A stretch of 59,256 bases of DNA, taken from contig JAHCID010000003.1 in assembly GCA_026129405.1 (NCBI GenBank), positions 1 through 59,256 of the forward strand. The letters are read 5' to 3'. The translations under genes were made by a program, and so were the position numbers. Origin of the DNA: a bacterium. Its GTDB lineage: Bacteria > Desulfobacterota > Binatia > DP-6. A model generated the notes under the pieces. The model did not search any database. It was not told the origin of the DNA and saw nothing but the letters and a program-made list of their open reading frames with translations. Below are positions 42,206 to 51,797 of the stretch, in pieces (within the stretch, counting starts at the first letter, position 1; every line of letters starts with the position of its first letter).

Positions 42206-43938
42206 GGCGTCACCACCGCCGCGTCGTCGCACGCGGCCAGGCGGAACGCCGCCACCGGTGCGGCGAAGCCCTTCAGCGCGAGCGGTGCCAGCGGCTCGAC
42301 CCGCGCCCCCGAAGCGGCCTGCATGCGGGTGGCGTCGTCGAGCAGCACCTCGCCCGGGCGCGCCTGGGCGGCGAGGCGCGCGGCCAGGAGCACGGCGTCG
42401 CCGAGGACGGTGTACTCGAGCCGCTCGGCCGCGCCGACGCAGCCGGCGACGACGGGGCCGCTGGCGACGCCGATGCCGATCGGCATCGGCGTGCCCGTGG
42501 CGGCGTCGAGGCGCGCCCGCTCGGCCTGCATCGCCTGCGCGGCGCGGAGCGCGCGGCGAGCGTCGTCGCCATGCGGCCGCGGCGCGCCGAAGAGCGCCAT
42601 GACGGCGTCGCCGATGAACTTGTCGACCACGCCGCCGTGGGTATGCACGACGTGCGTGAGCGCCGTCATGTGGGCGTTCAGCAGCTCGACCAGGCGCGCC
42701 GGCGCCATCCCCATGGTGCGGCCGGTGAAGCCGCGGATGTCGCAGAAGAGGATCGTCACCTCGCGCACCTCGCCGCCGAGCGCGGTGCCGCCGCGCAGCA
42801 GCTCGTCGGCCACCGCCGCATCCGCGATCACGTCGAGCACGCGCCGGTAGCGCTCCTTCAACGCGAGGCCCGCCGCCATCTCGTTGAACGCCTCGCCCAG
42901 GCGGCCGACCTCGTCGCGCGTGCGCACCGCCACCCGCACGTCGAGGTCGCCGCCACGGATGCGACGGGCGGCGGCGGCGAGGGCGTCGATCGGCCGGCCG
43001 AGCCCGCGCGCGAGCCCGAGGCTCAGCACGAAGCCCACGAGGAGCGCGGCGCCCCCGAGCCCGAGGATGCGCCGCCGCAGCTGCGCCTCGGCTGCTTCGG
43101 CCGGAGCGAGGGAGGCGAGCCCGACGTCGTAGGCCGGCGGGAAGGGCGCCTCGGGATGCAGCGGGGCGACCAGCAGGCGATGCGCGACGCCGCCGAGCGC
43201 GAGCGTGTCGGCGCCGCCGGCGTCGGCGACGAGCGTTTCGGTGGCGGCCTGGACGGCGGGACGCCACGCGGGCGGCAGGCCGGGTGCGAAGAGGCGGCCG
43301 CCGGCGAAGACGGCGGCCCGCAACGCAACCTCGCCGCCGCTCTCGAAGCTCGCGGGAAAGCCGATCGCCAGGGCGCCGAGACGCTTGCCGCCGACCGGGT
43401 CGCGCACCGGTGTGACCACCACCTCGTCGAGCACGGCCCCGTCTCCGCGACCGCGGACGAGGATGCCCGCGGTCTGGCGGCCGTCGGCGAGCGCCGCGGC
43501 ACGGGCGAGGGCGAAGGCGGCGTCGTCGGCGGCGGCGAGCGTGCCGGCGCGCGGGTCGAGCGTCGGCAGCAGCGCGCCGCGGGCGTCGAGCAGGCGGAAG
43601 AAGCTCACCGGGCGTGCGGCGGCGCCGGCCGGTGGGCGCAGGACGTCGCGCAACTCGTCGATGGCGATCTCGTAGACGAGCGGCGGGTCGTTCTCGCCGA
43701 GCGCGGCGACGAGACGCACCGAGCGCGCCAGCTCGAGGCAGCGCGTCCGCACGGCGGCGAGGCGCGCGTCCTCGAGCGCGGCGACGAGGCGCACGTCGCG
43801 CCGGAACCCGTCCTGGAAGAGGTCGCGATAGGCCGACTGCACGCTGCGCTGTGCGGCGAGGAGCGCGGCGCCGGTGACGACGACGGTGCCGACGAGCGTG
43901 CCGAGCAGCAGCTTCAGGCGGAAGCCGAGGACGGGCAC
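42202..43938 (-). CDS. Membrane class III adenylate/guanylate cyclase with HAMP
   Basis: 578 residues from GTG 43938. TM1 (LKLLLGTLVGTVVVTGAALL, about 7-26), a periplasmic sensor region of about 250 residues, TM2 (ILGLGGAALLVGFVLSLGLA, about 287-307), HAMP (RPIDALAAAARRIRGGDLDV) and a class III catalytic domain: 'VTILFCDIRGFTGR' with the first metal Asp, 'VDKFIGDAVMALFGAP' with the second, and YTVLGDAVLLAARL. The product nucleotide cannot be read safely. A periplasmic signal is converted into cyclic nucleotide. The neighbouring cupredoxin might be its ligand or partner, which is inference. Confidence 0.9.
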   Translation of the reverse strand: MPVLGFRLKLLLGTLVGTVVVTGAALLAAQRSVQSAYRDLFQDGFRRDVRLVAALEDARLAAVRTRCLELARSVRLVAALGENDPPLVYEIAIDELRDVLRPPAGAAARPVSFFRLLDARGALLPTLDPRAGTLAAADDAAFALARAAALADGRQTAGILVRGRGDGAVLDEVVVTPVRDPVGGKRLGALAIGFPASFESGGEVALRAAVFAGGRLFAPGLPPAWRPAVQAATETLVADAGGADTLALGGVAHRLLVAPLHPEAPFPPAYDVGLASLAPAEAAEAQLRRRILGLGGAALLVGFVLSLGLARGLGRPIDALAAAARRIRGGDLDVRVAVRTRDEVGRLGEAFNEMAAGLALKERYRRVLDVIADAAVADELLRGGTALGGEVREVTILFCDIRGFTGRTMGMAPARLVELLNAHMTALTHVVHTHGGVVDKFIGDAVMALFGAPRPHGDDARRALRAAQAMQAERARLDAATGTPMPIGIGVASGPVVAGCVGAAERLEYTVLGDAVLLAARLAAQARPGEVLLDDATRMQAASGARVEPLAPLALKGFAAPVAAFRLAACDDAAVVTP

Positions 43939-43949
43939 GCGTCGTGGCC

Positions 43950-44579
43950 TCAGGGGGCGGCGAAGTCGAGGCGTGTCGTGCCGGTGGCGGACACCTCGAC
44001 GGTGGCGGTGCGCCGAGCGTCGTCGCCGGCCCAGACGTGCACCGTGTGCGGGCCGGGCGGCAGACCGTCGAGCCGGTAGCGGCCTGCGGCGTCGCTGCGC
44101 GTGAACCACGGCGTGTCGACGACGACGATGGTGCCGCGCATGTGCTCGTGGATCTCGCAGAACAGCTGCACCACGCCCGGCTCGTCGAAGGTCACCGTCG
44201 CCGGCGTTTCGTCGCGTGCGTAGCGACCGAGATCGAAGCGCTTCGGCTTCGAGTACGAGAAGACGCTGTGGTACTCCTCGTCACGGTTCGGAAAGGCGAC
44301 GCGGGTGCCGCGGCGCACGGCCAGCACGCCGGGCGCGAACTGATAGTGCTCCTGCGCGAGCGTCGCCTCGGCCGCGGCGGGCGCGTCGGCCGGCGCCTCG
44401 ACCCAGATCACCGCGACCGGCGGATCGGGCGCGCCGACCTCGTAGGTGGCGGCGAGGGGGTAGCGCGGCTTGTCGACGGGAGGCTGCGCGGGCCGCAGCG
44501 CGACGGTGCCCTCGATGCCGGCCGCCGCCACGGCGGTCGCCGCGAGCATCACGACGAGCACCGCCGGCGCCTGGGTCAT
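43950..44579 (-). CDS. Secreted cupredoxin with carboxypeptidase-regulatory-like domain
   Basis: 209 residues from ATG 44579, which overlaps the hisS stop (ATGA). Signal peptide residues 1-19. Residues about 80-155 form a plastocyanin-like domain with type 1 copper ligands: His in EEYHSVF (about 103) and the Cys-His-Met set in LFCEIHEHMRG (about 140-148). The last 50 residues (RSDAAGRYRLDGLPPGPHTV, HVWAGDD) are a carboxypeptidase-regulatory-like beta-sandwich. Related proteins are annotated as methylamine-utilisation-associated cupredoxins. The likely role is periplasmic electron transfer or copper binding. Confidence 0.85.
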   Translation of the reverse strand: MTQAPAVLVVMLAATAVAAAGIEGTVALRPAQPPVDKPRYPLAATYEVGAPDPPVAVIWVEAPADAPAAAEATLAQEHYQFAPGVLAVRRGTRVAFPNRDEEYHSVFSYSKPKRFDLGRYARDETPATVTFDEPGVVQLFCEIHEHMRGTIVVVDTPWFTRSDAAGRYRLDGLPPGPHTVHVWAGDDARRTATVEVSATGTTRLDFAAP

Positions 44580-45913
44580 GCTCCCACGAGCCGCGGCGTG
44601 CGGTCCTCGACGGGCGGCTCCCAGGCGTCGGGGTCGGCGTCGACCTGTGCGCCGCTGCGAATGTCGCGCACGCCGTGGGCGGCGCCGGGCTCCATGGGCG
44701 GGAACCACACGAACGGGATGCCGCGCTGCTCGGCCTGGCGAATCTGCTTTCCGAGCTTGATCGGCCGGTCGAAGACCTCGCAGGCGATGTCGCGCGCGCG
44801 CAGCCGGCGCGCGACCTGCTGCGACACGTCGCGGGTCTCGTCGGAGACCAGCGCGACCAGCACGCAGCTCGGGGTGGCGCGGTCGGCGTGCAGCAGCTGC
44901 TTCGCGAACAGCCGGCCGACGAGGCGCGTGACGCCGATCGACACGCCGACGCCGGGCATCGTGGCGTCGACGCCCATGCCCGAGGCGAGATCGTCGTAGC
45001 GGCCGCCCGAGCACACCGAGCCGAGCTGCTCGTGGCCGACGAGCTGCCCCTCGCAGACCATGCCGGTGTAGTAGTCGAGGCCGCGCGCGATGCGCAGGTC
45101 GGCGACCAGACGGCCCTCCGGCAGGTCGGCGCTCGCCGCGAGGATCGCGCCGAGGTCGGCGAGGCCGGCGTCGATGAGCGGGTGGGCGAGGCCCAGGGCG
45201 CGGAGCCCGGCGGCAACCGCCGGGGCGTCGCCGCGGATGCGGGCGAGCGCGAGGCAGCGCTCGGCGACGGCGTCCGTCAGTCCGAGGCTCGCCGTCAGCA
45301 GCTCGCGAACGCCGCGCTCGCCGATCTTGTCGAGCTTGTCGGCAGCGCGCAGGACGTCGGTCACCGCCTCGATCCCCATCGCCCGGTAGGCGCCTTCGAG
45401 CAGCTTGCGGTGGTTCACGAGCAGGCGGACCGGGGGGATGGGGAGGGCGGCGAGAACCTCGGCGAGCAGGCGGATCAGCTCGGCGTCGTGGTGGATGCCG
45501 AGCCGGCCGTCGCCGATGACGTCGACGTCGGCCTGGGTGAACTCGCGGTAGCGGCCCTCCTGGGGACGCTCGCCGCGCCACGCCTTCTGGATCTGATAGC
45601 GGCGGATCGGGAAGGTCAGCTGGCCGCGGTGCTGGGCGACGTAGCGGGCGAAGGGCACGGTCAGATCGAAGTGCAGCCCGAGGTCGGTGTCCTCGCCGGG
45701 CTCGGCGTGGAGGCGGCGGAGGACGTACACCTCCTTGTCCGTCTCCCCCTTGGCGAGCAGCACCTTCAGCGGCTCGACGGCGCGGGTCTCGATCGAGACG
45801 AAGCCGGCGAGCTCGAACCGATGCCGGATCCGGTCGAGGAGCAGCTGCTCCGCCAGCCGCTGCGCGGGCAGCCACTCGGGAAAGCCGCTCAGCGGCGGGA
45901 TCGGCTCGGCCAT
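44576..45913 (-). CDS. hisS: Histidyl-tRNA synthetase
   Basis: 445 residues from ATG 45913. Class II aaRS motif 2 'YQIQKAWRGERPQEGRYREF', motif 3 'PGVGVSIGVTRLVGRL', and His-specific 'ARGLDYYTGMV' and 'GGRYDDL'. The C-terminal anticodon domain (PSCVLVALVSDETRDVSQQV) extends to a tail after about residue 415 that is longer than usual. It leads an operon with three envelope/signalling genes, an unusual company for a tRNA ligase. It is divergent from the large surface protein gene. Confidence 0.96.
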   Translation of the reverse strand: MAEPIPPLSGFPEWLPAQRLAEQLLLDRIRHRFELAGFVSIETRAVEPLKVLLAKGETDKEVYVLRRLHAEPGEDTDLGLHFDLTVPFARYVAQHRGQLTFPIRRYQIQKAWRGERPQEGRYREFTQADVDVIGDGRLGIHHDAELIRLLAEVLAALPIPPVRLLVNHRKLLEGAYRAMGIEAVTDVLRAADKLDKIGERGVRELLTASLGLTDAVAERCLALARIRGDAPAVAAGLRALGLAHPLIDAGLADLGAILAASADLPEGRLVADLRIARGLDYYTGMVCEGQLVGHEQLGSVCSGGRYDDLASGMGVDATMPGVGVSIGVTRLVGRLFAKQLLHADRATPSCVLVALVSDETRDVSQQVARRLRARDIACEVFDRPIKLGKQIRQAEQRGIPFVWFPPMEPGAAHGVRDIRSGAQVDADPDAWEPPVEDRTPRLVGA

Positions 45914-46037
45914 GGGGTGCGATACTAGTCGAAGGCCGCGGGGGGCGCGAAACGCCGCCGCGCAGGCGCCCAGGCAAAGGCATGCAGCGGTGCACGCGGC
46001 CCGTACCTTCGTCTTGCAGGAGCGCCACCAATTTTCC

Positions 46038-46066
46038 TTGACGGCACGAACTTGCGACGTGCTAGT
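46038..46066 (+). promoter_or_regulatory. Possible promoter of the large surface-protein gene
   Basis: TTGACG (46038-46043) and GCTAGT (46061-46066) at 17-nt spacing, about 70 nt before the ATG at 46135. The -35 is good and the -10 is poor, so this is tentative. Confidence 0.3.
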
Positions 46067-46134
46067 GTTCGCGCGCTCCGCACCGCCCGGTGCTCGACGA
46101 CGTGACGTGTAGAGGAAAGCGAGGCTACGAGATC

Positions 46135-49107
46135 ATGTCCCACCGCCGTTTTCGGCTTTTGCCCGCGCTCGCGGGCGCCCTCGGTCTCCTCGCCCTCCTC
46201 GGGGCAGCGAGCCCGGCCGCTGCGCAGTGCAACGCCACGCAGCTGTGTGCGCCGGGCGCCAACCCGTGCACCATCACCGCGGGGTGTACGGTGCCCGCCG
46301 GCGCCACCTTCGACATCCGCCCCCGGGCTCTCGTGATCCAGCAGGGCAAGACGCTCACCGTCGACAACGGCAGCGAGCCGCTCACCATCAAGGCCGACAG
46401 CATCCTCTTCGAGCCCGGGGCGAAGATCGTCGCCAAGGGCATCACGATGGGGGTCGGGCAGGGCGGTGCGGTGCGCCTCGAGGCAACGAAAACCCTCACC
46501 CTCCAGACCACGGGCGCCGGGACGGCGAGGATCGACGTCAACGGCAGTTTCACCGGTGGCGTCGTCGAGATGGTCGCCGGCGGCGACATCGACATCAACG
46601 CCACCATCGTCGCCAACACCGGCAGCCAGGACGGATTCGGCGGTCAGATCGACGTCGTCTCGAACGGCGGGGCGGTCACGGTTCGCAGCCTCCTCCAGGC
46701 CATGGGCGGTGGACGCGGTGAGAACGGCTCCTCGGGCGGCACGCTCAGCATCTTCGCGCAGAACGACATCGTGGTGACGTCCGCGGGACGCCTCGACGTC
46801 TCCAACGGCGACTGCATCTGCGACGTCACGCTCGATTCCGCCAACGGCAACGTCGACATCCAGTCCAACTCCGAGATGAACCTGAAGGCCGCGGGCGCCA
46901 TCGGCGACGGCGGCTCGGTCAGCGTCTCGGCGGGCAAGAACGTCAACCTCGCCGGCAAGATCTTCGCGACGGCCCGTGGCAGCGGCGGCGACACCGGCTA
47001 CGGCGGCGGCTTCGGCGGCGAGCTGGACGTCTTCGCGGGCGGCAACGTCACCATGTCGGGCACCACCCAGCTCGACGGCGCCTCGCCCGACGGCGATGGC
47101 GGCAGCGCCGACGTGCAGGCCATCGGCGCGGTCACGGTGTCGGGCGTCCTCCAGGCCCCGGTCACCGGCCAGGGCTCGGGCGGCGACGTCTTCATCGCCG
47201 CCGGCACCGACCTCACCGTCAGCAACAAGATCGACGTCAAGGCCGACGCCTCCGGCGGGACGGCGTCGATGTCCGCCGGTGGGCTGGCGACCATCTCCGG
47301 CACGGTCACCGCGAAGAGCGCGACCACCGGGTTCGCGGGCGGCGCGATCACGCTCACCGCGTGCACCATCAACGTCACCTCGACGGGTCTCCTCGAGGCC
47401 ACCGGGCCCGGCGCCTTCCCGGCGGCGACGAACCTGCTCCAGGCCAGCAACACGATGACCATCTCCGGCAAGATCCTCGCCGGCGCGCTGAACCGTCTCG
47501 AGTGGAAGGTGGCGCCGCCGACGTTCGTCGGTGCGGCGTCCAACCGGGTGCCCACGCCGGTCGTGGCGCAGGCCCCCGAGCTGGAGTGCTGCGTGAACTG
47601 TCCGGTCGTGACCACCACGACCACGGTCCCGACGACGACCACCACCACGACCACGTCGTTGGCGACCACGACGACCAGCACGACGTCGACGACGCTGCCG
47701 CCGGTCACCACGACGACGCTCCCTGCCACCACGACCACGACGATCGTCACCACCACGACCACGAGCACCTCCACCACCTCGACGACGGCGCCGCCGGTGT
47801 GCGGCAACGGCATCGTCGAAGCGGGCGAGCAGTGCGACGGCGGGGCCTGCTGCAACGCGTGCAGCTTCCGTCCGAACACCTTCCCGTGCCGCCCGGCGGC
47901 GGGTGACTGCGATCTGGCCGAGACCTGCACGGGCAGCAGCGCCACGTGCCCGGCCGACGTGAAGTCGACCGCAACGTGCCGGCCGGCCGCCGGCGACTGC
48001 GACGTCGCCGAGAGCTGCAACGGCACGAGCAACACCTGCCCGGCGGACCAGTTCAAGCCGGTGGAGACGCCGTGCCGCGCCGCCGCGGGCGTCTGCGACG
48101 TCGCCGAGGCCTGCACCGGCACCAGCGCGACCTGCCCGGCCGACGCCAAGTCGACGGCTCCCTGCCGCCCGGCGGCGGGCGACTGCGACGTCGCCGAGGT
48201 CTGCAACGGGGTGAGCAACACGTGCCCCGCCGATCAGTTCAAGCCGGCGAGCACGCCGTGCCGCGCGGCGGCGGGCGTGTGCGACCTGGCCGAGACCTGC
48301 ACGGGCAGCAGCGCCACGTGCCCGGCCGACGCCAAGTCGACCGCGCCGTGCCGCGAGGCCGCGGGCGAGTGCGACGTCGCCGAGACCTGCGACGGCGTCG
48401 GCAACGCGTGCCCGGCCGACGCCTTCGCCGAGAACGGAACCCTGTGCGGCGCGGGCGGTGATCTCTGCACGAGCGGCGGCACCTGTGAGAGCGGCGTCTG
48501 CGCCGGCGCGGGCCAGCCCGTCGTATGCCCCGCCTGCGAGTCGTGCGATCCGGGCACGGGCGACTGCGTCGCCGCGCCGCGACTGCTCTGCGCGACGCCG
48601 ATCGAGGCGGGCAAGGCGCAGCTGTCCATCAAGGACAAGCCGGATCCGGCGAAGGATCAGCTCCAGTGGAAGTGGCTGAAGGGCGCCGCGACCCCGCTGG
48701 CGTCGTTCGGAAACCCGGTCGCGTCGACGTCCTACGCGCTGTGCGTCTTCGACCAGTCGGGCGGCACGCCGAGCGTCGTCTTCCGCGGCGACGTACCGGC
48801 GGGCGGTACCTGCGGCACCAAGCCGTGCTGGGCCGCGACCGGCACGAAGGGCTTCAAGTTCGCCAGCAAGACCGGCAACGCCGACGGCGTCATCGGCCTC
48901 ACGCTGACGGCCGGGGTCGCCGGCAAGGCGAAGATCCAGTTCAAGGCGAAGGGCGCCAACCTGTCCTCGATCATGCCGGCGCCGCCGCTGCCGCTGCCGC
49001 TCCTCGTGCAGCTCCAGGCCGACAACGGCACGTGCTTCGAGGCCGCCTACTCGGCCGCCGGGCTCGCGAAGAACGTGCCCGGCGAGTTCAAGGGCAACAG
49101 CAAGTGA
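46135..49107 (+). CDS. Large secreted protein: beta-helix, Thr linker, disintegrin-like repeats
   Basis: 990 residues from ATG 46135 (GAGGAAAG upstream). Signal peptide about 1-31. Residues about 50-470 are Gly/Ala/Thr/Ile-rich with repeating short strands ([20 protein letters not shown]), like a filamentous-haemagglutinin beta-helix. A Thr-run linker covers 491-554. At 555 '[20 protein letters not shown]' begins a disintegrin-like module, and residues 585-770 are six repeats of alternating 30 and 32 residues, [24 protein letters not shown]. The last 165 residues form a separate domain ([20 protein letters not shown]). Probably a surface or adhesin-like protein. Confidence 0.88.
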   Translation: MSHRRFRLLPALAGALGLLALLGAASPAAAQCNATQLCAPGANPCTITAGCTVPAGATFDIRPRALVIQQGKTLTVDNGSEPLTIKADSILFEPGAKIVAKGITMGVGQGGAVRLEATKTLTLQTTGAGTARIDVNGSFTGGVVEMVAGGDIDINATIVANTGSQDGFGGQIDVVSNGGAVTVRSLLQAMGGGRGENGSSGGTLSIFAQNDIVVTSAGRLDVSNGDCICDVTLDSANGNVDIQSNSEMNLKAAGAIGDGGSVSVSAGKNVNLAGKIFATARGSGGDTGYGGGFGGELDVFAGGNVTMSGTTQLDGASPDGDGGSADVQAIGAVTVSGVLQAPVTGQGSGGDVFIAAGTDLTVSNKIDVKADASGGTASMSAGGLATISGTVTAKSATTGFAGGAITLTACTINVTSTGLLEATGPGAFPAATNLLQASNTMTISGKILAGALNRLEWKVAPPTFVGAASNRVPTPVVAQAPELECCVNCPVVTTTTTVPTTTTTTTTSLATTTTSTTSTTLPPVTTTTLPATTTTTIVTTTTTSTSTTSTTAPPVCGNGIVEAGEQCDGGACCNACSFRPNTFPCRPAAGDCDLAETCTGSSATCPADVKSTATCRPAAGDCDVAESCNGTSNTCPADQFKPVETPCRAAAGVCDVAEACTGTSATCPADAKSTAPCRPAAGDCDVAEVCNGVSNTCPADQFKPASTPCRAAAGVCDLAETCTGSSATCPADAKSTAPCREAAGECDVAETCDGVGNACPADAFAENGTLCGAGGDLCTSGGTCESGVCAGAGQPVVCPACESCDPGTGDCVAAPRLLCATPIEAGKAQLSIKDKPDPAKDQLQWKWLKGAATPLASFGNPVASTSYALCVFDQSGGTPSVVFRGDVPAGGTCGTKPCWAATGTKGFKFASKTGNADGVIGLTLTAGVAGKAKIQFKAKGANLSSIMPAPPLPLPLLVQLQADNGTCFEAAYSAAGLAKNVPGEFKGNSK

Positions 49108-49170
49108 CGGACGGCGCTCGCGGCCGGCGCCCCCGGGTTACCCCGGGCGCCGGCCGGGCGCGCGTCCGTC
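49106..49170. terminator. Long bidirectional hairpin
   Basis: The outer stem GACGGACG (49106-49113) pairs with CGTCCGTC (49163-49170). The inner stem CGGCCGGCGCC pairs with its complement around a TTA loop, with small bulges. It lies between the convergent surface-protein and peroxiredoxin genes. Confidence 0.7.
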
Positions 49171-49176
49171 AGACCG

Positions 49177-49812
49177 TCACTTGTTGGGCTGCGGCGTCAG
49201 CCGCAGGTAGGGACGCAGCGCCGTCCAGCCCTTCGGGAACTTCGCCTTCGCATCGGCGTCGCTGACCGAGGGCACGATCACGCAGTCCTCGCCGTCCTTC
49301 CAATCGGCCGGGGTCGCGACCTGGTGGTCGTCGGTGAGCTGGAGCGAGTCGAGCACCCGCAGCAGCTCCTGGAAGTTGCGGCCGGTGCTGGCCGGGTAGG
49401 TGATCATCGCGCGGGCGCGCTTCTTCGGGTCGATGAAGAAGACCGAGCGCACGGTGAGGGTGTCGTTGGCCTCCGGATGGATCATGCCGTAGAGGCCCGC
49501 GACCTTGCGATCCGGGTCGGCGAGGATCGGGAAGTTCATCTTCGTCTTCTGGGTGTCCTCGATGTCGCCCACCCAGCCCTGGTGCGACTTCACGTCGTCG
49601 ACGCTCACCGCGATCATCTTGCAGCGGCGCTTGTCGAACTCGCTCTTCAGCTTCGCGGCGGTGCCGAGCTCGGTCGTACACACGGGCGTGAAGTCCTTCG
49701 GGTGGGAGAAGAGGATGGCCCAGGTGTCGCCGATCCACTCGTGGAACTTGATGCGGCCGGCGGTGGAGTCCTGCTCGAAGTCGGGGACGGTGCTACCGAT
49801 CTGGATCGCCAT
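49177..49812 (-). CDS. 1-Cys peroxiredoxin (Prx6 family)
   Basis: 211 residues from ATG 49812, preceded by AAAGGAG. The peroxidatic Cys45 lies in 'HPKDFTPVCTTELG', with Prx6-type features 'LTVRSVFFIDPKKRARAMIT', 'STGRNFQELLRVLDSLQL' and the C-terminal 'PKGWTALRPYLRLTPQP'. No resolving Cys at the usual 2-Cys position is seen. It reduces hydrogen peroxide and organic hydroperoxides in the cytosol. It is divergent from the CoA-transferase gene. Confidence 0.95.
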   Translation of the reverse strand: MAIQIGSTVPDFEQDSTAGRIKFHEWIGDTWAILFSHPKDFTPVCTTELGTAAKLKSEFDKRRCKMIAVSVDDVKSHQGWVGDIEDTQKTKMNFPILADPDRKVAGLYGMIHPEANDTLTVRSVFFIDPKKRARAMITYPASTGRNFQELLRVLDSLQLTDDHQVATPADWKDGEDCVIVPSVSDADAKAKFPKGWTALRPYLRLTPQPNK

Positions 49813-49948
49813 GGGACGCGCTCCTTTCGATGACTGCGATCTGCGACCGGTAGCCTCGGAGCCCGATCGGGTCAACGCCGGCGGGGCGTGCGGGCCGGGT
49901 CCGCGGACGGGCGTGCGTCCCGGGCCGCCATCGGGTAGCAGCAGAGCC

Positions 49949-51241
49949 GTGGGACGCACGCCCCGGGAGCTGTCGCCCGCCGACGCCGCCGCGCTCCTGC
50001 GGCCGCGCGACACCGTGGCCTGCGGCTTCGTGAGCGCGCAGCCGGTCGGCATCCTCGAGGCGCTCGGGGCGCGCGACGACCTGGTCGACGTCGTCCTCTT
50101 CACCGGCCTCCTCGGCGCGCCGTACGCCTTCCTGCAGCGGCCGGGCGTGCGCGTCCTGAGCGGCTTCTTCGGTCCCGTCGAGCGCATGGCGCGGGCGGCG
50201 GGCGCGGCGGTCGAGTACCTGGCCGCCGACTTCCACGGCCTCGAGCGTCTGGCGCTGCGGCTGCGTCCGCGCGTGGTCCTCGCCGTGACGACGCCGCCCG
50301 ACGCCGGTGGATGGCTGTCGTTCGGAGCCCATGCGGGCGCCAGCACCACGGCGTTCTGCGAGGCGGCGCGCGATCCCGACCGGCTCGCCGTGGCCGAGCT
50401 GAACGCACACATGCCGCGCGTGGCCGGGCTGCCCGAGCACGGCGACAACCGCATCCACGTCTCGGAGGTCGACGCCGTGGTGCGCCACGACGCGCCCCTC
50501 TTCGCGCTGCCGCCGACGAGCGCCAGCCCCGAGGAGCACGCGATCGCCGCCGAGGTGGCCGCGCACGTGGCGCCGGGCTCGACGCTCCAGTTCGGCATCG
50601 GCGCGATCCCGGACGAGATCGCCTCCCTGCTCGCGTCCGGGCCGCTGGACGACCTCGGCGTCCACACGGAGATGCTCTCGGACGGCGTCATGGACCTGCA
50701 TCGGGCGGGCAAGGTGACCAACCGCAAGGGGCTCTACGACGGCGTCAGCATCGCCACCTTCGCGCTCGGCACGAGCGCGCTCTACGCCTGGCTCGACGGC
50801 AACCCCGACGTCCGCATGCTGCCGGTCGGCGCGGTCAACGACCCGGCGCTGATGCGCCGGCTGCGCCGCTTCGTGAGCGTCAACGGGGCGCTCGCCGTCG
50901 ATCTGCGCGGGCAGGTCGCCGCCGACCACGTCGGCGGGCGGCAATACTCGGGCGTGGGCGGGCACGAGTCGTTCGTGCTCGGCGCCGCGGAGGCCCCGGG
51001 CGGGCAGAGCTTCATCTGCCTGCGCTCGACGGCGACGGTCCACGGCGAGCGCGTCTCCACGATCGTGCCCCGGCTCGGCGCCGACACGACGGTCACCACG
51101 CCGCGCCACCACGTCCAGTGGGTCGTCACCGAGCACGGCGCCGTCGACCTCTCGGTGCTGGGCGATCGCGCGCGCGCCGAGGCGCTGATCCGCGTCGCCC
51201 ATCCGGACTTCCGCGACGAGCTGCGGGCGGCGATCGGGTAG
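49949..51241 (+). CDS. Acetyl-CoA hydrolase / 4-hydroxybutyrate CoA-transferase family
   Basis: 430 residues from GTG 49949; upstream codons in the frame are not protein-like. Family features: 'STLQFGIGAIPDEIASLL', the catalytic Glu in 'LGVHTEMLSDGVMDL', 'KVTNRKGLYDGVSIATFALG', and the C-terminal 'RQYSGVGGHESFVLGAA' and 'TTPRHHVQWVVTEHGAVDL'. It moves CoA between acyl groups or hydrolyses acyl-CoA; the substrate is not determined. The next gene starts 5 nt after the stop. Confidence 0.9.
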   Translation: MGRTPRELSPADAAALLRPRDTVACGFVSAQPVGILEALGARDDLVDVVLFTGLLGAPYAFLQRPGVRVLSGFFGPVERMARAAGAAVEYLAADFHGLERLALRLRPRVVLAVTTPPDAGGWLSFGAHAGASTTAFCEAARDPDRLAVAELNAHMPRVAGLPEHGDNRIHVSEVDAVVRHDAPLFALPPTSASPEEHAIAAEVAAHVAPGSTLQFGIGAIPDEIASLLASGPLDDLGVHTEMLSDGVMDLHRAGKVTNRKGLYDGVSIATFALGTSALYAWLDGNPDVRMLPVGAVNDPALMRRLRRFVSVNGALAVDLRGQVAADHVGGRQYSGVGGHESFVLGAAEAPGGQSFICLRSTATVHGERVSTIVPRLGADTTVTTPRHHVQWVVTEHGAVDLSVLGDRARAEALIRVAHPDFRDELRAAIG

Positions 51242-51246
51242 GGCGG

Positions 51247-51774
51247 GTGCGGCGTCTCGTCCTCGTGCTGGCGCTCGTCGCCACGGCGGGCGCCGCATCG
51301 CTCGCCTCGGCCGGATGCCGGCTGTGCGGCGGCTCGCCGCAGGCGGTCGATCCGGCGGGACGTCCGCGCTCGTCGGACGGCCCGCTCGCAGAGGTGACCT
51401 TCCTCGTCGAGCACCGGGACCGCATCTGGCGCTCGGTCAGCACGATCCCGGAGGGCGTCGAGGTCGCGACCGGCTCGCCGGACGCGAAGGTCGCGGACCT
51501 CCTGCGCCGGCAGATCCAGGCCAACGCCATCCGTCTGAAGGAAGGGCGGCCGAACGAGGTGCCCGACCCGCTGGTGACGGAGCTCTACCGCAACGGCCCC
51601 AAGGTCGTGGTCGAGATGCGGGTGACCGACGACGGCATGCGCCTGCGCGCGACGTCGAGCGACCCCTGGGTCGTGAAGCTGATCCAGGCCCACGCCGAGG
51701 TCGTCGACCGCTGCCTCGTCGTCGGGTGGGACGAGGTGCACCGGGCGCACCCGCTGCCGCCGCGCGATCCCTGA
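51247..51774 (+). CDS. Putative lipoprotein, hypothetical
   Basis: 175 residues from GTG 51247. The N-terminal signal ends in 'LASAGC', a possible lipobox, with a second Cys close by (RLCGG). The mature part is charged (EVTFLVEHRDRIWRSVSTIP, 'VADLLRRQIQANAIRLKEGR') and has no recognised fold. It is probably co-transcribed with the CoA-transferase, whose stop is 5 nt away. It is convergent with the universal stress protein gene. Confidence 0.7.
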   Translation: MRRLVLVLALVATAGAASLASAGCRLCGGSPQAVDPAGRPRSSDGPLAEVTFLVEHRDRIWRSVSTIPEGVEVATGSPDAKVADLLRRQIQANAIRLKEGRPNEVPDPLVTELYRNGPKVVVEMRVTDDGMRLRATSSDPWVVKLIQAHAEVVDRCLVVGWDEVHRAHPLPPRDP

Positions 51775-51797
51775 GCGCGCCGCCGGGCGTTTCGCGG

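Noticed and set aside
42571..44079. 502-residue plus-strand frame opposite the cyclase gene
   Set aside because: Shadow; the minus-strand class III cyclase is complete.
47887..48445. CRISPR or DNA-level repeat in the surface protein gene
   Set aside because: The repeats follow codons and protein Cys spacing with many silent changes, so they are kept as protein repeats.
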